64,000 nt of DNA. Source: Neodiprion pinetum (lineage: Eukaryota > Arthropoda > Insecta > Hymenoptera > Diprionidae). Within the stretch, counting starts at the first letter, position 1. Every line of letters begins with the position of its first letter. The position numbers and the translations under genes were made by a program. Location: contig NC_060235.2 of the NCBI RefSeq assembly GCF_021155775.2, forward strand, positions 24,809,598 through 24,873,597, written 5' to 3'. The notes under the pieces are model-generated. The model made no database searches, had not been told where the DNA came from, and saw only the letters and a list, made by a program, of their open reading frames with translations. Below are positions 12,333 through 26,676 of the stretch, piece after piece.

Positions 12333-13860
12333 TATAGATAGACACAAGTAATTGATCACACTCCCAACCCTTTAAAATGCAGAGAGAAAATTTAAGGACG
12401 TCAGGAAGGCTCAGGCAGGTTAAGATAGGTAAATTTGCACTCTATCCAACGAAATCAAATCGGTATCTATCCTTATCAATGCGTATTGATGGTATTTTAA
12501 TAGTGGTCTGCAAAAACTTCAGAAACTAAATTTTTTGGTCAAGGCGCTGAGGAAAAAACATTTTCAAGTTTTCTCTACCACTAAGGAGGCAGGAGTACTA
12601 AAGGGGTGAAAAAAATTAGAATCGACAGTATTTCGAGACCTGTATTATTTAAATTCATTTCGTCAATACACATAATTGATATCAAGTGAGTGAAAATGTA
12701 CGTAACCTGATCTGCATATTTGCTCAAAAATGATGAAATGTGATATTTAAAAAAAAAAAAAATGTACCGCGAATCGTCCCTGCAACCGAATCGAAATGGG
12801 CAACACGTTGCACTTCGCATATGTTTCGAAGAAATCAGCTTTGGCGTACTTGAGGAATCGTAGAAAATGAGTTTTAAATATGTTTGACACATTTCGAAAT
12901 ATATTTCAAGCGATAAGAAGGACTCTAGCGATCGGCGCGGCTTAAATCGAGTAGAAGTACCGGTCTCGCTGATAAGTCAAAATTTACTAATTTGCATAAT
13001 CAATAAAAAGAGCCTGCGAAATTAAGGTAACTCGTTTGATGCAAAACTCCCCACACAGAATGTATCATGGAGCAAAACGTCAAGAATAAAGTTGTATCAT
13101 TGCTTACGTCTCAAGCAGACACGCAAGATATGCAAAAAAGATATTTCGTTGTTACTTCGAGATTAACATATATTTATATTTTTTGGCAGAAATTAAATAC
13201 GTTATTTACAGCTCTCATTGTTAGTCGTATCTATGTACCTTTCCCATACCTTGTACGTTCTAATATAGCAACCAAACGTTTTAAAATCTATGCCGTAGGT
13301 AATATCCTTCGTGTCGCGCATAGTTCAAAACTAAATGACGAATAAAAAACCGGTATATGTAAAAAATCCAATAAACGTTGAATCCTTGATCTTTCTCACA
13401 CATCGCTTGTGCTTTGCAAAATAATCCGTATAATGAATTCTAAATCACGAAACTGTAATTCAAGTGTCGCGGTTTTTAACAAAGGTCCATATACATAGGT
13501 ATACCCTCTGCCGCAGTAAAAACCGTTGTAAACTGCTATTCAAATAATATTACATACGTAGATATGCATGTGTGTATGTAACGTACATGTGATACACGTC
13601 TATTTTTAAGTAAATCAATGCAACTACGCCGTTATTCCGGTCTGCCCAGATGTTATTACAATGTTACGATACGTTGGAGATTCGAAGAGTCGTGAGTCGG
13701 ATGTGGTCAAAGACGGGCGAAGGAAAATTTGATAATACAATTAAAAAGTATTTATTCGAATGACTCTTGGATTGATTCCGACGACTTAATCTGCTACCGC
13801 TTGATTATCATGCTAAAACAAACGCCAGTGGTGGCCTTGAATAATATGTCAGAATCAATC
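12333..13860. other. Intergenic; no gene seen
   Basis: Open frames here, including one of 92 codons at 13067-13345, have no recognisable motif and an AT-driven composition. They are not supported as genes. Confidence 0.45.
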
Positions 13861-14278
13861 TAAGGGTCCGGTAGCGTAGAACTTGTGACAGACAGGCGAG
13901 TAGCCAGGCAAGCAGGCAGGCAAGCAGGACAGACGCACGGAAAAGCGTACGGGTAATCGTACACGCCGGGTTGCACACCGTTCAACGCATACAACGAAAT
14001 GTCGGCGCGCCAAGGGGCAGGAGTGGGGGGGAGCCAATGCGGTGACGGTATCGACGTCACGTGGGCAGCTCGCAGGGAGCAAGACCGAAGAGACTGCGAG
14101 AGCAGACCTACCCAACTCACAATACCGTGCATTTCAGCTGCTGTCTACACGGCAGCTTAGCATACATCGGACGTAGGGAGCGTTGAATGGCCGCTGCTAT
14201 GCGCTACGCTCTACAGCATTTAGTTAGCTAGTTTCAATCGCGCATACGACACACATTAGCCATAATAGTAACAGCAAA
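13861..14278 (+). promoter_or_regulatory. INTS6 promoter and 5' leader region
   Basis: The 5' flank of INTS6 turns GC- and CpG-richer than its surroundings. It has a run of CAGG/CAAG units at about 13900-13927, an E-box-like CACGTG at about 14057, and AATGGCCGC at 14186-14194, a YY1/Pho-type motif often found just downstream of start sites. The transcription start itself cannot be placed. Confidence 0.45.
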
Positions 14279-17200
14279 ATGACTATAATTGTCTTTTTGA
14301 TCGACACGTCGGCCTCTATGAATCAGAGGGCCTATTTGGGCGGGCGCCCTACGCTCTTGGACGTAGCCAAGAGCGCGGTGGAGACTTTCGTTAAGGTACG
14401 CTAGCTTTTCAAACGATTCCCCGTCAATATCCCTAACCGATATTATTTTCTAGGTGCGGCAGAGATCGCCGGAAAGCCGCGGGGACCGTTACATGCTGCT
14501 AACGTTCGAAGAACCTCCTCAAAATATCAAGGTACGTCCGCGTTTCAGCCATTCCTGCCATGTTGACTCCTCGAGTTTTCCGTTCGCTGCCGGATTTCGA
14601 CCCTAGTTTACCTCCGACACAAGCCCCATTATAGAAAACTACATCCATGGTTGCACGAACGGGTTACGAACGAGCCGTGACCGTGATATCCTGGAAATTA
14701 TTGCTGCTTCTGGGTTAAATTATTCCATCTATCGGGGATCAACGTGCCCCCTGCGATTTGTCGTCCTCTGCTGACGATGGGAGAGAGGTGCACACTGGGT
14801 AATCTTCCCGAGCATCGCCGGTGGGAGAAACTCACAATCACCGCGCCCCCTACCGCCCGCCACGCATTGCATTGACACAGCCCTGAGGTCGCCTGAGGTG
14901 TGTGACAGAGGCTGATTGCGAACGTCGAGCGGCAACCGCACGCCTCCTAGAAATTAATTACAATGTAGTAAAAACTTGTTGTAATTACGACTATGACTAT
15001 TTCTCATTGATCCAATGAAGATGAGTTATTGGTAATCGATGTTGAATGTTGAATGATTGATTCTGAAATTTCTCGGGGCTATTTTACCCATTTCACTGCC
15101 ACAACTTGAAAATAAGTTTACAAATTTCGTTATGCTTTTTCCTGGGTATAACTACCGTTTTTTAATGTTTCTCAAATTCACAGATCTTTGAGGATCCTGC
15201 GAACTAATCTCAATCAAACACCGCCATATACTACCAGATGTTAGGAATATCTTTAACAAGAATCCAATAAACTGGATCGCTTTCTGGTTGACATCAATAT
15301 CCCTCAGCTGATATTTAAGAAATTGGCTCGATAATCAGCAGCATACTTTCTAAACTACTTGAGAATTTAAGATTTTCACCTCGGATCTCGCACATTGAAA
15401 AAGCTTAATAGTCACTCATTCACTGGAATAAAGTTGAAAATTTCTATTGAATCCAGTTTTTTCAAATAGCTAAGAATAATGACATGCTTCACAAGTTGAT
15501 AGTGTAGTAGAACTTCAGTTGTGCAGCATACGAGAAAAAAAGGGAAATTAATTTGTTTTACATCTTTATTAAATATCTTGCATTACAAAGATTTGTTGAA
15601 TATGAAGCTAGCATATTCATGCATATGTGACTTGAATCACAATTGCAAAGTTCCTTTATGTTTTATTGATTGAACTGTCCTTGATACAACTGCAAAGGCA
15701 TCTATGTTAATTGAGCAACACTGCACCCCAACTTGAACTGGACCATCTTGTTTTGGATTCGAACAAACAAGAGAAGGTTCCAAACTTTCCAATCTGAATT
15801 TGCTTACGGGATATTTTGAAATATAATTTTGAATTGTAGAAAAAGATTTCCTTGAAAGTTAAATTTCCTTCAAAGCCTGTAAATTCAGATATTCAAAATT
15901 TCCACTTCACTAATGTTGATTGTTTCATCATCTTGGCTTGCTATCAGCCTTAATTACAGCATAATATTATAAAGCTTAATTATTAAAACGGCAGATTACA
16001 ATGATTTTAAACTTGAAATTATTTATATGGACAATGCTTGTGGAAGGAGAATTTTTTCTTTCCCCATTATGTTTTACCTTAAAATTAAAAAATCTTGACA
16101 AAGCTTTTTTGTGTTTAAATGAAAACAGAGGTGTCAATTTATCGTAAAATCATCTTGTTTTAATTTTAAATCGAGCGCTTCGCCATTTTTATAATTTAGT
16201 GTCGAATCATTGCATTATATTAAGTCATTCCTGAGACACAATCGTGAGACGTGATATTTTTAAGTTGTGACAATTTTTTAACCTTTCCCCAATTTAAGGG
16301 TATTCTAAACGAAAATAAATAATAAACTTAATAATAAAATATGACTGGATAATCACTAAATTTTATTTACAGGCAGGCTGGAAGGAAAACTTGGCAACTT
16401 TTATGAACGAGTTGAAAAACTTACAATGTGTTGGCCTTACGACCTTGGGTGCAGCTCTGAAGCACGCCTTGGATGTCCTCAATATCAACCGTATGCAGAC
16501 AGGTATCGATACATATGGTCAAGGCAGATGTCCATTTTATTTGGAGCCCTCAGTCATAGTTGTGATCACGGATGGTGGGAAATATACAGCTAATGGAGGA
16601 GTACAACAGGATGTGAGTGAATAAGTATAAATATAATATAATTGATTCAGCGATAAGTTGATGTTTTATTCATACAATTGCGGCGATTAATTTATAAATA
16701 ACATGAGGATTTGATGCACTAGTTTGTTGTGATGCTTATTTTCCAATTTAATACGCTTACTCAGTAACGAATACTTATTTTGTTTTTGATTTACAGTTTG
16801 TGCTACCCATGCATTCACCTATACCTGGTACAGAGCTAACGAAAGAACCATTCAGATGGGATCAGAGATTGTTTTCTTTGGTCTTGAGACTATCTGGTAC
16901 CCCAGCTGTGGAACGAGATACTGGACTTGTAGCCAGTGATTCATCACCGATCGATGCTATGTGTGAAGTCACTGGAGGTAAATTTTTTTTTTATGTATAT
17001 GTACTCAAATAAACGAAGTACAGGCATTTTTGTCTGAAGTAAGCTTCACGTACAAGAAACTGGTAACATATGCATCTTTTTTAGAGAGGTATGTAAAAAT
17101 TACAGGGATAGTTTCGAACAAATCACAGTTCTTCACAAGAGCAAGTCAGAATTTGTAAGATGTGACCTCTCATAATCATATATAATCAAGTTGAAAACAA

Positions 17201-20200
17201 TTGCTTCGAGGTGGTATGTACGAAGGAACGACTGTCAAAATGGGTGAATTTTAGAAATTTATAAATCTACAACCAACTGTTCAATTTGATCAAATTTTTT
17301 TTTTTTTTGTTCAAAACAATGAAGACCAAACTTGCATGTTTTTTTTCTATTAGAATCAATTTATAAGAAGCATCATTATTGACATAAACCGATCAAATTT
17401 AGAGATGGTATTCTTGTATTGTTTATTATCTTTGCCATGATACATTTTTTTTTTTTCTTTTTCGGTAAATTGGTAACTGTTTAAGAATTTAAATTTGTTT
17501 TTACGACCGAAATTTATGACTTTTCCTATATTGTAACAGAAAAACATGATAAATATTTTTAAAAACTGAAATAGCGGCAGAAGATCAATTATTTCGATCA
17601 TAGACATTGCACTAAGATCACAGACTAAACGGTTCAGTCGTTTTTAGAGATATCCTGTGCACTGAAAAATATGTCTGCGCAAAATGGTTGATAACCATAT
17701 TGTCCATAACAATGCTTCTTGTTAATTGATTCTAATAAAAAGGATATGCAAATAAATCTCTCCATAATTTTGAATAACAAAAACCCCAATCGAATTGAAT
17801 ACGTTTGTCAAGGCATAAATTCCCAAAATTCACACACTTTTTCAGCTATATATTCATATTATACCCCTTTAATTGTAGACTGTACCCATCATTCAATATT
17901 TTAGAAGTTTCGTGCAATAAGTTTACAATGACACTGTTCTGAGCCAATGACTATAGAACATGACCCTACTTCTGTAATCAAGAGTACACAACGCTTGACA
18001 ATGTCTTAAGAAATATTCTTGACAAGTATCAAATTCACAACAATCTAATGGAAGCCTTGCAATATTGTTTGTTGAGCCCGAAATAGCTTTATTGTAGGAT
18101 CTGCCTATTGTATTCCAGGCAAGCTAAAGTTTGGCAACTGCTTTCAAAATTACAGTATGTAACTAACAAAAACGTCATATCATAAATTCTGATTTTTAAC
18201 TGACTGATACTTTCAAATACTGATAGAAAAATTTTGTAATAAATCCTCTGCATCAAGGCACTAATTCAAAACATATCAATGGTTGAAAATATCACTGCAC
18301 AAGGTGTATAAGTTCGTACCGCTCTTAAAAACCTAAACATTATTTTTATTGTGTTTATATTTCATCTTTTAAATACATTTGAATAAAATCTGTAATTTGT
18401 GCGCATTATATTATATGTTCAAGTTCTGAGGTATTCAGCTGACTGAAATTATATTGCAGCAAAAAATTTGAATATTTATAGTTACTCGAATAGAAAATTG
18501 AACCTCCTCATTATAGAATGAAGAAAATTATTAACTAATGACGAATTTTATGTTAATTTCTGATACTACTCCTATCTCAGGTCGTTCGTATTGCATAACG
18601 TCACATAGAATGATGATGCAGTGCATAGATTCACTGGTTCAGAAGGTCCAGTCTGGAGTTGTAATAAACTTTGAAAAAATTGGTCCAGATCCACCGCCTC
18701 TGGCGAACGATGCACAGCATCCAGACGATGATGACAATGAGGATGAAATGAATCTATTGAATGGTACTAGACCTCAGTTCCCTCCGAATACAATGGCGCC
18801 TGGCAATACCGCCTGGCATTCGTGTCGAAGGTTAATTTATGTACCACGATCAGCACAGAAGGGCTTTGCGGTAGGCTTTTGGCCAATTCCCGAAAGTTTC
18901 TGGCCTGATCTCAGTGCCAGTTCTTTGCCGCCAAGGTCTGCACATCCAAATGTGAAGTTTACTTGCACTAGTCAAGAACCGATGGTTATTGAAAATCTGC
19001 CTTTCGACAAATATGAACTTGAACCAAGTCCTCTGACACAGTATATTCTTGCAAGAAAACAGCCGACAGTTTGTTGGCAAGTTTTTGTGGCCAACTCTTA
19101 CAAGTCAAGCGAAGTTGGACACCCGTTTGGATACCTAAAAGCTAGCACAAACCTTACCTGCGTCAACTTGTTTGTCATGCCATATAATTATCCAGTGCTG
19201 CTTCCACTTTTGGAAGAACTTTTTAAAGTGCATCGATTAAAACCATCAAATGAATGGCGAACCCAGTTTCAAAATTACATGAGGACTATGCCCACGTACT
19301 ACGCATCAGTAAGTAGAAATATAATTATTTTTCAATTCAACCGTTCAAGTATAGTTATGGTGTGCAGATTTCCGAGACAATTATTGAGATTAATATATTA
19401 CCTTTATTTCAATACTGTACATGTGTCACTGCACCAATTATCAGGCAGCATTTCACATTCCCAATTTTTTTTAGTCTACAATTAAATTGTTTTGTAGGGC
19501 ATGACATGCTAAAAATATACCTAAACTTTTCGACATCCAAGTACGATGGTAATCCGAACAGACCTGTTGAATTTTCACAATTGTTTAGAAGCATTACTTT
19601 TACACTTAATTTTTACACTAATGATATATTTGAATTGTAGGTAAATGGAATTTTATACCCTAAACAGGTGCCTGAAAATTGGTGAAATCATCCACATATT
19701 ATTAGAATCTTTGGTGTAAATTGTCAATATACTCATACGCTACTGACTCTGTTTTATCTATAACGATATTAAAGCCAGTAAATATATTTATCTTATTCAG
19801 GCATAAAATAATTTTAAGTCAGAATCAATTATAGCTATTACTTATCGTCGAATTTCTCTCTAATCTACTAAAAAAAAACTTATAATTATATTTTTTAATT
19901 TGTAGTCATTAAGAAGAGCGCTAACACGTATGGGTGCTCCTACTCCACTGGCTCAGACGTTGATTCCAGACAACATGGACAATTCCTTGTCATACAGTGT
20001 TTTAAACTATTTAAAACGGTTAAAAAATCAAGCTAAAATAGAGTTTGAAAAACTTTGTAACGAAGTGATTTCAAAGCAAGTGGCTAATGCTAATTTAAAT
20101 AAAACTTTAGTGAATTGTAACTCAACAACTGTGACTGAAGGAGTTCGCGTTATGCCGCGAACACCATTGAAGAAAGATCTGGTAAGAAAAAATCGACTGT

Positions 20201-23200
20201 TATAGGTTTAAGGATGAGTGCTAGTTTAAAGTTTTCGATTACATGCCTGACAATTATTGTGATTTACCACATTTCTGGTTGTCTTCAATATGAACATTCA
20301 CGTTAAGTCTTATTGTAGCACCCTCAAACTGTGTTATCGCCAAACATTTGGCCATATTCGTTATGTAATATGATTGTGTGTTTGGTTCATCAAAAATACT
20401 AAGACAAGCTTTTACAAGATTCATGATTATTCCAGGTATCACATCCATTGTTGCAAGACAAATTCACAGGGCTCAGAGATCAGCTTAACGAGTTTGGTGG
20501 GTTCGTAGTTGGACTTGTCAGAAATCAGCAGCAGCAGCGAGGGGCACAAAGTTATAGAAATGCATTTGATGTTCCAAGAAAATCACTGCTGGATCAAGTT
20601 GTTCGGATGCGAGCGAACTTTCTACAGCCTGGATTATTACATACAAAGTTATTAGATGATGATTATGTCCATTCAATGCCTGTAGCGCAAATGGGAAATT
20701 ATCAGGAATATCTTAAACGAATGACTCCACCTTTGAGAGAGATAGAAAGCGCCCCAGTGAGGCAACACATGTTTGGTAAGTATCCTTGTAATTCACATTT
20801 TAACTTTTGCTAATTAAGCTAACCATAATAAGACTTTCAGAGTGTCTACTGTATGGAAGAACCCTGAAAATTTGGAATTTTCATGTAAAAATCTGAAAAT
20901 CTCGGGGAATTGTTGATCAGTGAATAAATTCTTATTTATACTCTTCAAATAGCCAATTTGGAACTAAAAAATTATTTTATTCAAAACTTAGTGCGAGATC
21001 GAATATCCAATGAAAATGCCCAAAATTGTTCGAAAAGATAATCTGTAGAGTGTGATAAGCGCCGTTTGATTAAAATATGGACGAAAAATCATGCTTTCAG
21101 TACACCTAAAAAAGTTATGAAAATTACCTGAAAAACCTTGAATTCACGGGGAATTTCAGTGCTAGGTTGTAGTGGACCCTATAAGTAGTCCCTGCATGTA
21201 AATCGATTATTATTTTTAAGATTAAAGTCTACCAATTTATTTGAAAGGATTGCATATAATTTAAAAACCTGTAATAATTTGTATCGCAAAAGCATTATAC
21301 ATAGACAGATGCTGTAGAGCTTCGGGCTTGCATCATTCCTAACAAAAACAGCATTTTTCTATCCTGTAATGGAGCAATTTGTTAAAAGATAATATGATTT
21401 TCCCACGTGATCCTTGTCTCTTTGGTCAACACTTGCCACTAAACTATTATAAAAGAAACTGAACAATTTTTTAGAAACAATCTTTCAAATATATCCAAAC
21501 AATTGTCATCCGCAACTGTTTTAGATCTGAAATACAGTTTGATAATCCCACCTCGAATTGATAATTTTTAAATACAATTAGCAGCATAGTACATACGCGT
21601 CAAACATTTAGGTTAAATAAGGAGCATTACTTTGGACTTGTTAATACAGTATCGTATCACTTATAATTAATAGTTTGCAACTTTTTTCACTGTCGTATAT
21701 ACCACCACAAAAGTTTTTGCTGCATAAAATCTTAACTTACATTGGTAATTGACATCTAAAACTAAGTTTCTTTTTTTACTGTTCCAGGTAATCCTTTCAA
21801 AATAGACAAAAAAATGATGGTCGACGAGGCTGACATAGACATGGTTGGAGCTACTTCCTCGAATTTGAAAACGGGAAGCTTAAAGCGAGCCGCACCACCT
21901 TCGGATAGTGGAGGCCTGCCTGCAACTAGGCCCCCTCCAAACAAACGGAAACCAGGACCAATCCCTAAAGATGTTATTGTAAGGCGACCATCGTATTCCC
22001 CTGTCAACACTCCGCCAAGTTCGCCAATACCATGGATGGATGAGACGAAAAACCAGGTTGTGCCTACTGCCAATTCCATTAATATATCTAACTTGTCAAG
22101 TGCCTCTGGTAGTCTGAATTTACTATCCCAAATTGTGCCGGATAAATTGGTAAATGGTTTGGCTGAGATTCCAGCAATGCCACCTTTCGAACCAATGCCA
22201 ATTGAACCAGACGTTATCCATTCTGAAGCTCTTCCCGCATCAACTCGAATAACGTTAAACAACTTTGATGCATCAAAGTGTGAGAATATAACTGAGAAGC
22301 TGGATGAAATAAAAACTGATCAAAACAGTTTACTAGTTAATGATTATGAAGAAAATCCTAATAATCTGAAGGTTGAAAATTGCAATGACGAACAACTTAC
22401 TAATCATGTTGACGAAAAGCGAGAGACCAAGATCGAAAAGGATAAACCACTACCAAAGAAAGAGTTGGAGGAAATAAGAAAACACAATTTGTCCATCAGA
22501 GAATCTGTGTATAAAGAAGTACGAAGACGAGGAAAAAGTAAGTATTTTCATTTTGTGTAATCTGATCGAAATACTGACAAAATGTTGAACAAAATTTACT
22601 CAATCCTATCGGGATATTTCGAGATAACAATTGTGTAGGATTCTTTATTTATGCTTATTTCTTTATGCCAAATTATTTAATCATACTAATGTTACAATGT
22701 ACCAGAAGCTGATTTATCTACAAAGTTTTTATCTAAAAACGGCTGAATTGTTGATTTCTCCAAAAAATTTTCTGAACAATTTCTCAAGACTTATTGCTTG
22801 TAATTAAGTACATGAAAACCTAACATGGTCTTCAGTATAGCATTACCGTTCATCTTGTAAGTTTCGGTACACATGTTTACTAAAATGTCGTGTTTCATAG
22901 TTTTTAACATAATAAAAGCATCTGTAGATATGTCTAAACTAAAACATTTAATAACACTATTTCATTTTCAAATTTGTAGCAGTGAATTAATAGTTCGTTA
23001 GTTCAGACTTCGTTGTCCATAAAGTACATTTTTTATCTTGACAACAGTTGACAACTATTAAATTCCAAAATTTTCAGACAATCTCACTGTTCCAGTATTA
23101 CTTTTTACTAAGAGTGTGTTAGTTTATGCATTTTTGTTTGAGTTGAATTCGATCACTTACAGAACTATCAACATTGAGATTAAATTTAATTTCCTATTGT

Positions 23201-24474
23201 ATGGATGAACAGGTAATGTGAAAAAAAAACTCCATTGAAATTATTTCATTTCTCTTGACGTGTCAATTTTTATTGATTCTCTTCATCGTAAATCACGTGA
23301 CTGTGCATGAATAAGACGCGTCGACTGATTCAACAAATCAGGGTAAATTTATGAAAAATCTGAAATCGTGGCCAGAAATCTGGAATATGTTTGAAAAAAT
23401 TATAATCCCCCTTAAACAATAAAACAGTTATGTATTTGGAGTTGTGGCTAATATTGCATTCGTAAAACTTAAAATTCATCTTATATGCTTGATATACTGT
23501 AGCTGATCACTATAGCCACAGTGAGTTTCTGATTAACGTATTCAATGACTAAACTTTGGACAATATACTTGTAATGTAATGTACGCTAGTACATTGAATT
23601 GAAAATTGAGTATATCGATATCTTACGATTTCTTCAAACTGTAACTGCCACTTGGAAAATATGAAAAATGGGTTTTGCATAAAATTTTGCCAACTCGACC
23701 AAACTTTTATACGTACTTACATAATAGCCAAGAAAGTTAGGAAAAACAGCGTTTTTGCTGCTGAACGTGTTGAAAAAATTGCAAAAATTCATTTTGAAGT
23801 TTCAGTTAACACTTTGACTCGCTTATTCTCGTATTCATTGAACTATTATCAATTAACGAATTAGTATTATTATGGTAATATTGAGTGTCGTAACTCATAC
23901 GAACTCGGTGACTTTATTTATTATCAAGTCACTTCAGTATCTATTTGAAAAATCGATCCCATTTAGCAGTTTCAAGTTTTTACAACTAATATTTCTCGAC
24001 TACTCACCTCAAATTTACAAATCCCAGCATTGACTGACGCAGTGCAGATCCGAGTTCTATTCCATATAAAAAGTTAACCTTTCAAAATCGTTTTGTTTAC
24101 TTTTTTTGTGAGATTCGCACTATGAAAATCTCAATTCTTGGGTTCTAGTATTGGCTTTCAGCACATTTGCTTAGAGATTTTTAGACGGTCAATCTAAGAC
24201 TTTGAGGTGGATTAAATAAAGAAAATAAAGTCCTGAGATTTATGAATAAAACTTGTATGTTACAGATTATGCCGCGCTATTTTCGCATTTGCACCAAATA
24301 CAAGGAACTTTAGATATACGGCTCGCGTTTGTACGCGATGTTATTAAAGAATCGTTGCGGTTTAAACGACGTAATCTAGCAACATTATTAGAAGAATATC
24401 TTCAAACGATACAAGAAGATGGCCGAACAATGAATCATAAGGTGAACAACAATGGTGCAACGAAAATAAGCTAA
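14279..24474 (+). CDS. IntS6: Integrator complex subunit 6 (VWA domain protein)
   Basis: Subunit of the Integrator complex, which cleaves nascent snRNA and attenuates paused genes; INTS6 links Integrator to phosphatase PP2A (family knowledge). Exons: 14279-14395, 14454-14531, 16373-16612, 16797-16977, 18581-19308, 19906-20181, 20436-20775, 21788-22537 and 24266-24474; 2919 nt, 972 aa, all GT-AG and in phase. The N-terminal von Willebrand A domain opens with the MIDAS motif DTSAS (Asp9, Ser11, Ser13), has LTTLG near residue 88 and VITDGGKY with Asp132. Exon 5 carries an acidic stretch (DDDDNEDE). Exon 8 is low-complexity, Pro/Ser/Glu-rich. The end matches the conserved INTS6 C-terminal domain (HNLSIRESV, then IKESLRFKRRNLATLLEEYL). 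Human INTS6 is 887 aa and Drosophila longer, so the length fits. Confidence 0.96.
14532..16372 (+). other. INTS6 intron 2
   Basis: An 1841-bp intron between VWA exons, ending in a pyrimidine-rich tract and CAG. No gene, repeat boundary or RNA was seen inside. Confidence 0.6.
16978..18580 (+). other. INTS6 intron 4
   Basis: A 1603-bp AT-rich intron splitting a Gly codon (phase 1). Short frames inside have no recognisable product. Confidence 0.6.
19309..19905 (+). other. INTS6 intron 5
   Basis: A 597-bp intron starting GTAAGT. The exon frame runs open about 180 bp into it by chance; the phase-0 join to 19906 restores the conserved protein. Nothing else was seen. Confidence 0.6.
20776..21787 (+). 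other. INTS6 intron 7 with a repeat-like stretch
   Basis: A 1012-bp phase-1 intron. At about 20839-21180 it holds a stretch rich in CTGAAAA and GGGGAATT words whose two ends are weakly inverted (GTCTACT at the left, AGTGGACC at the right). It is possibly an old hAT-type MITE. Confidence 0.35.
22538..24265 (+). other. INTS6 intron 8
   Basis: A 1728-bp phase-1 intron before the last exon, beginning GTAAGT and ending TTACAG. No gene or clear repeat was seen. Confidence 0.6.
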
Positions 24475-26600
24475 GCACTTCATAGTTTAAACAGGGCATT
24501 ATATATTGTTGAAATTAAAGTAATAATGTTCACATGAATGAGAAACTGTACCGTACAAAGGCTTGACAAACTAGAGTTCAGCGATCTGTGAGAAAAAAGT
24601 AAAAAATTTTTAAGATGACACAGATAGTGAGGTTTAGTGATGCGCGTGGAAATTTGCATAGTAATTAATAATTACCTATAAATCTAATGAAACATAGCTT
24701 CGTGGTTTATCATGTGATGAAATGCAATTTTTACGAAATATAACTCGACTACAAAATTTTGAAATATCCAGCTGGTGGAACTGTTGGAAACAAAAAAAAA
24801 AGGCTGATGAATAAAATCTGAATATTAAAAGTACAATGAGTATACGTTGAACTAGTTAAATTCTTGTGCACCTCAGAAATTACATTCAAATTCAACTGAA
24901 TATTCCAATCACGTTGTACAATTCCAAAATGTAACGTAATTGATATTTTGCGCACTTTGTACTTTATTGCAGTGTATATATGACCATATGTCTAGTTGAT
25001 ATAAATTAATTGAACAACGCATTATGAATGGTAAAAGTAAAAAATGACCAACACTTCTGCCAATGCTTTGTTTCAAAGCATTTCATATCAGATCAGTAAC
25101 ATAACATTGTATTCAAAACCTAGCATTGTATTTTTGTAACGAAATCTTTTTTTGCGCAAAAGAACGGCAGAATGATGTTACAAAAATAGCAATATATGCC
25201 AATATTAACTTTTAAGTATATTCATTTTAAGGTATTATAATCAAATCCAATGTTGATCACTGTGTACATTTTGTTATATATACATATTATATTTGTTGAC
25301 TTAGCAAAGTCGAGCTCTAGAAACGGAATATTACGTTGAAGATAAGAAAAAACGAAAAAACAAAAAAAAAAAAAAATCTGTAACAGTAGTAAAAAGCTGT
25401 GAAAATTTTAGAATTTGTTTGAAACAGATTTTCGCGGATCACACATTGTAAAAAGTCACATTCTGTAGTTGAAAAAACAAACAAAGAAAAATATTAAATA
25501 TTTTACCATGTATTTTACTAAATTAAAAGGAACTGGAAAATTGAAACGTCTTGTTGGAATAAATTTTCTTATCCAAAATTCAGTACATTACATTTCAGTA
25601 AATTCTTGTGTAAGGTGTCAAGATGTTCACCTAATACGTTTTTCCTAATTTGTTTCCTAAATTCTCTCTGTTACAACCCTTTACGATTCGATTTGTCAAG
25701 TATTCTTCGTGTTAAATGTCGAGTTTCCAATATAATCTTCAATAATAATTCCTCGCACTTTCAAGCCTGGATACTAGCAAGGTAATTTTTTTGTTATAAA
25801 TTCAGAACCCATTAATATAATCAATAACACCAGCATTGTGTAGTTTGATTCTGAACTAGTCAACGATCAATGAAATACACTGAATTGAAATTTTGATTAT
25901 TCTAATAGTGCTGGTAAAGCGCGATTACGTTTGTATATTCAGATATTTGATCATGCGGCAATAATTTATCACAAGAGTGTGACTGAAACATTCTGTTGAT
26001 ATCATCAGAAAAAATGGAAAACTGACCTTAGTATAATGATGACTCTACTCTGTTATTCAAGAGCCATGTTGGATTGGTTTTACTATATAGCAAAATTATA
26101 TGATTTCACTCAGAAGTTTAAAACAACAGTTGCCCAGATTCTAGGTAAATGATGAATAAGCAATGATTAATAAGTCGGTATGTTGGAAATTTTAGGTGAG
26201 TTACAATTGAATGTCGTGTGTAATGTGTAAGAAGAATCTTCAGAAAATTTATTTGATGATGTCAACATCTATTTACTTCTGCACTGAGAATATAGATATA
26301 GCATAAACAAGATATATCAATATGTCCTGCCCTTTACAAAATTTTTAGCACACTGTACAGTAAATGGATCTTTATTTATTGTTCAAAGATTTAGATATTT
26401 AATGTAAGTTAATGATGTAAATAATGTGTTTTTTTTTTATTGGAGCCCAGCTGAGTCCGTTGGACAATGACGCTATACGCTTAATAGCTCCTACTAAAAA
26501 TAAAGCAAAACACTAAGTGCGATTCTGTAATTTATCGATTATAAGAACATGTTTCGAAGAATAGCTTACGTATTTACAATTCGCTATGTGTAATTGATGT
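24475..26600 (+). other. INTS6 3' UTR and flank; no gene seen
   Basis: AT-rich non-coding DNA after the INTS6 stop. A candidate poly(A) signal AATAAA is at 24810-24815; others follow, so the true 3' end is uncertain. Confidence 0.45.
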
Positions 26601-26605
26601 ATGAG

Positions 26606-26676
26606 CCAATAGTGTGTTTGACTTTCATATCGATAACTCGTGTGTTAAAATCCGAAACAAAAATGTTAAAAATGGC
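26606..26676 (+). promoter_or_regulatory. Putative promoter: CCAAT, DRE and YY1-like motifs
   Basis: Within 71 bases: CCAAT at 26606-26610, a perfect DRE (TATCGATA) at 26628-26635, known from insect housekeeping core promoters, and AAAATGGC at 26669-26676, a YY1/Pho-type motif. It lies directly before a short open first exon. The assignment is inference from motifs. Confidence 0.4.

Noticed and set aside
13067..13345. 92-codon open frame on the plus strand
   Set aside because: No motif, AT-driven composition, no plausible splice partners or promoter; likely chance.
13855..14132. Two overlapping minus-strand frames of 86 and 90 codons
   Set aside because: They overlap in different frames inside the GC-richer INTS6 promoter and show no family motif.
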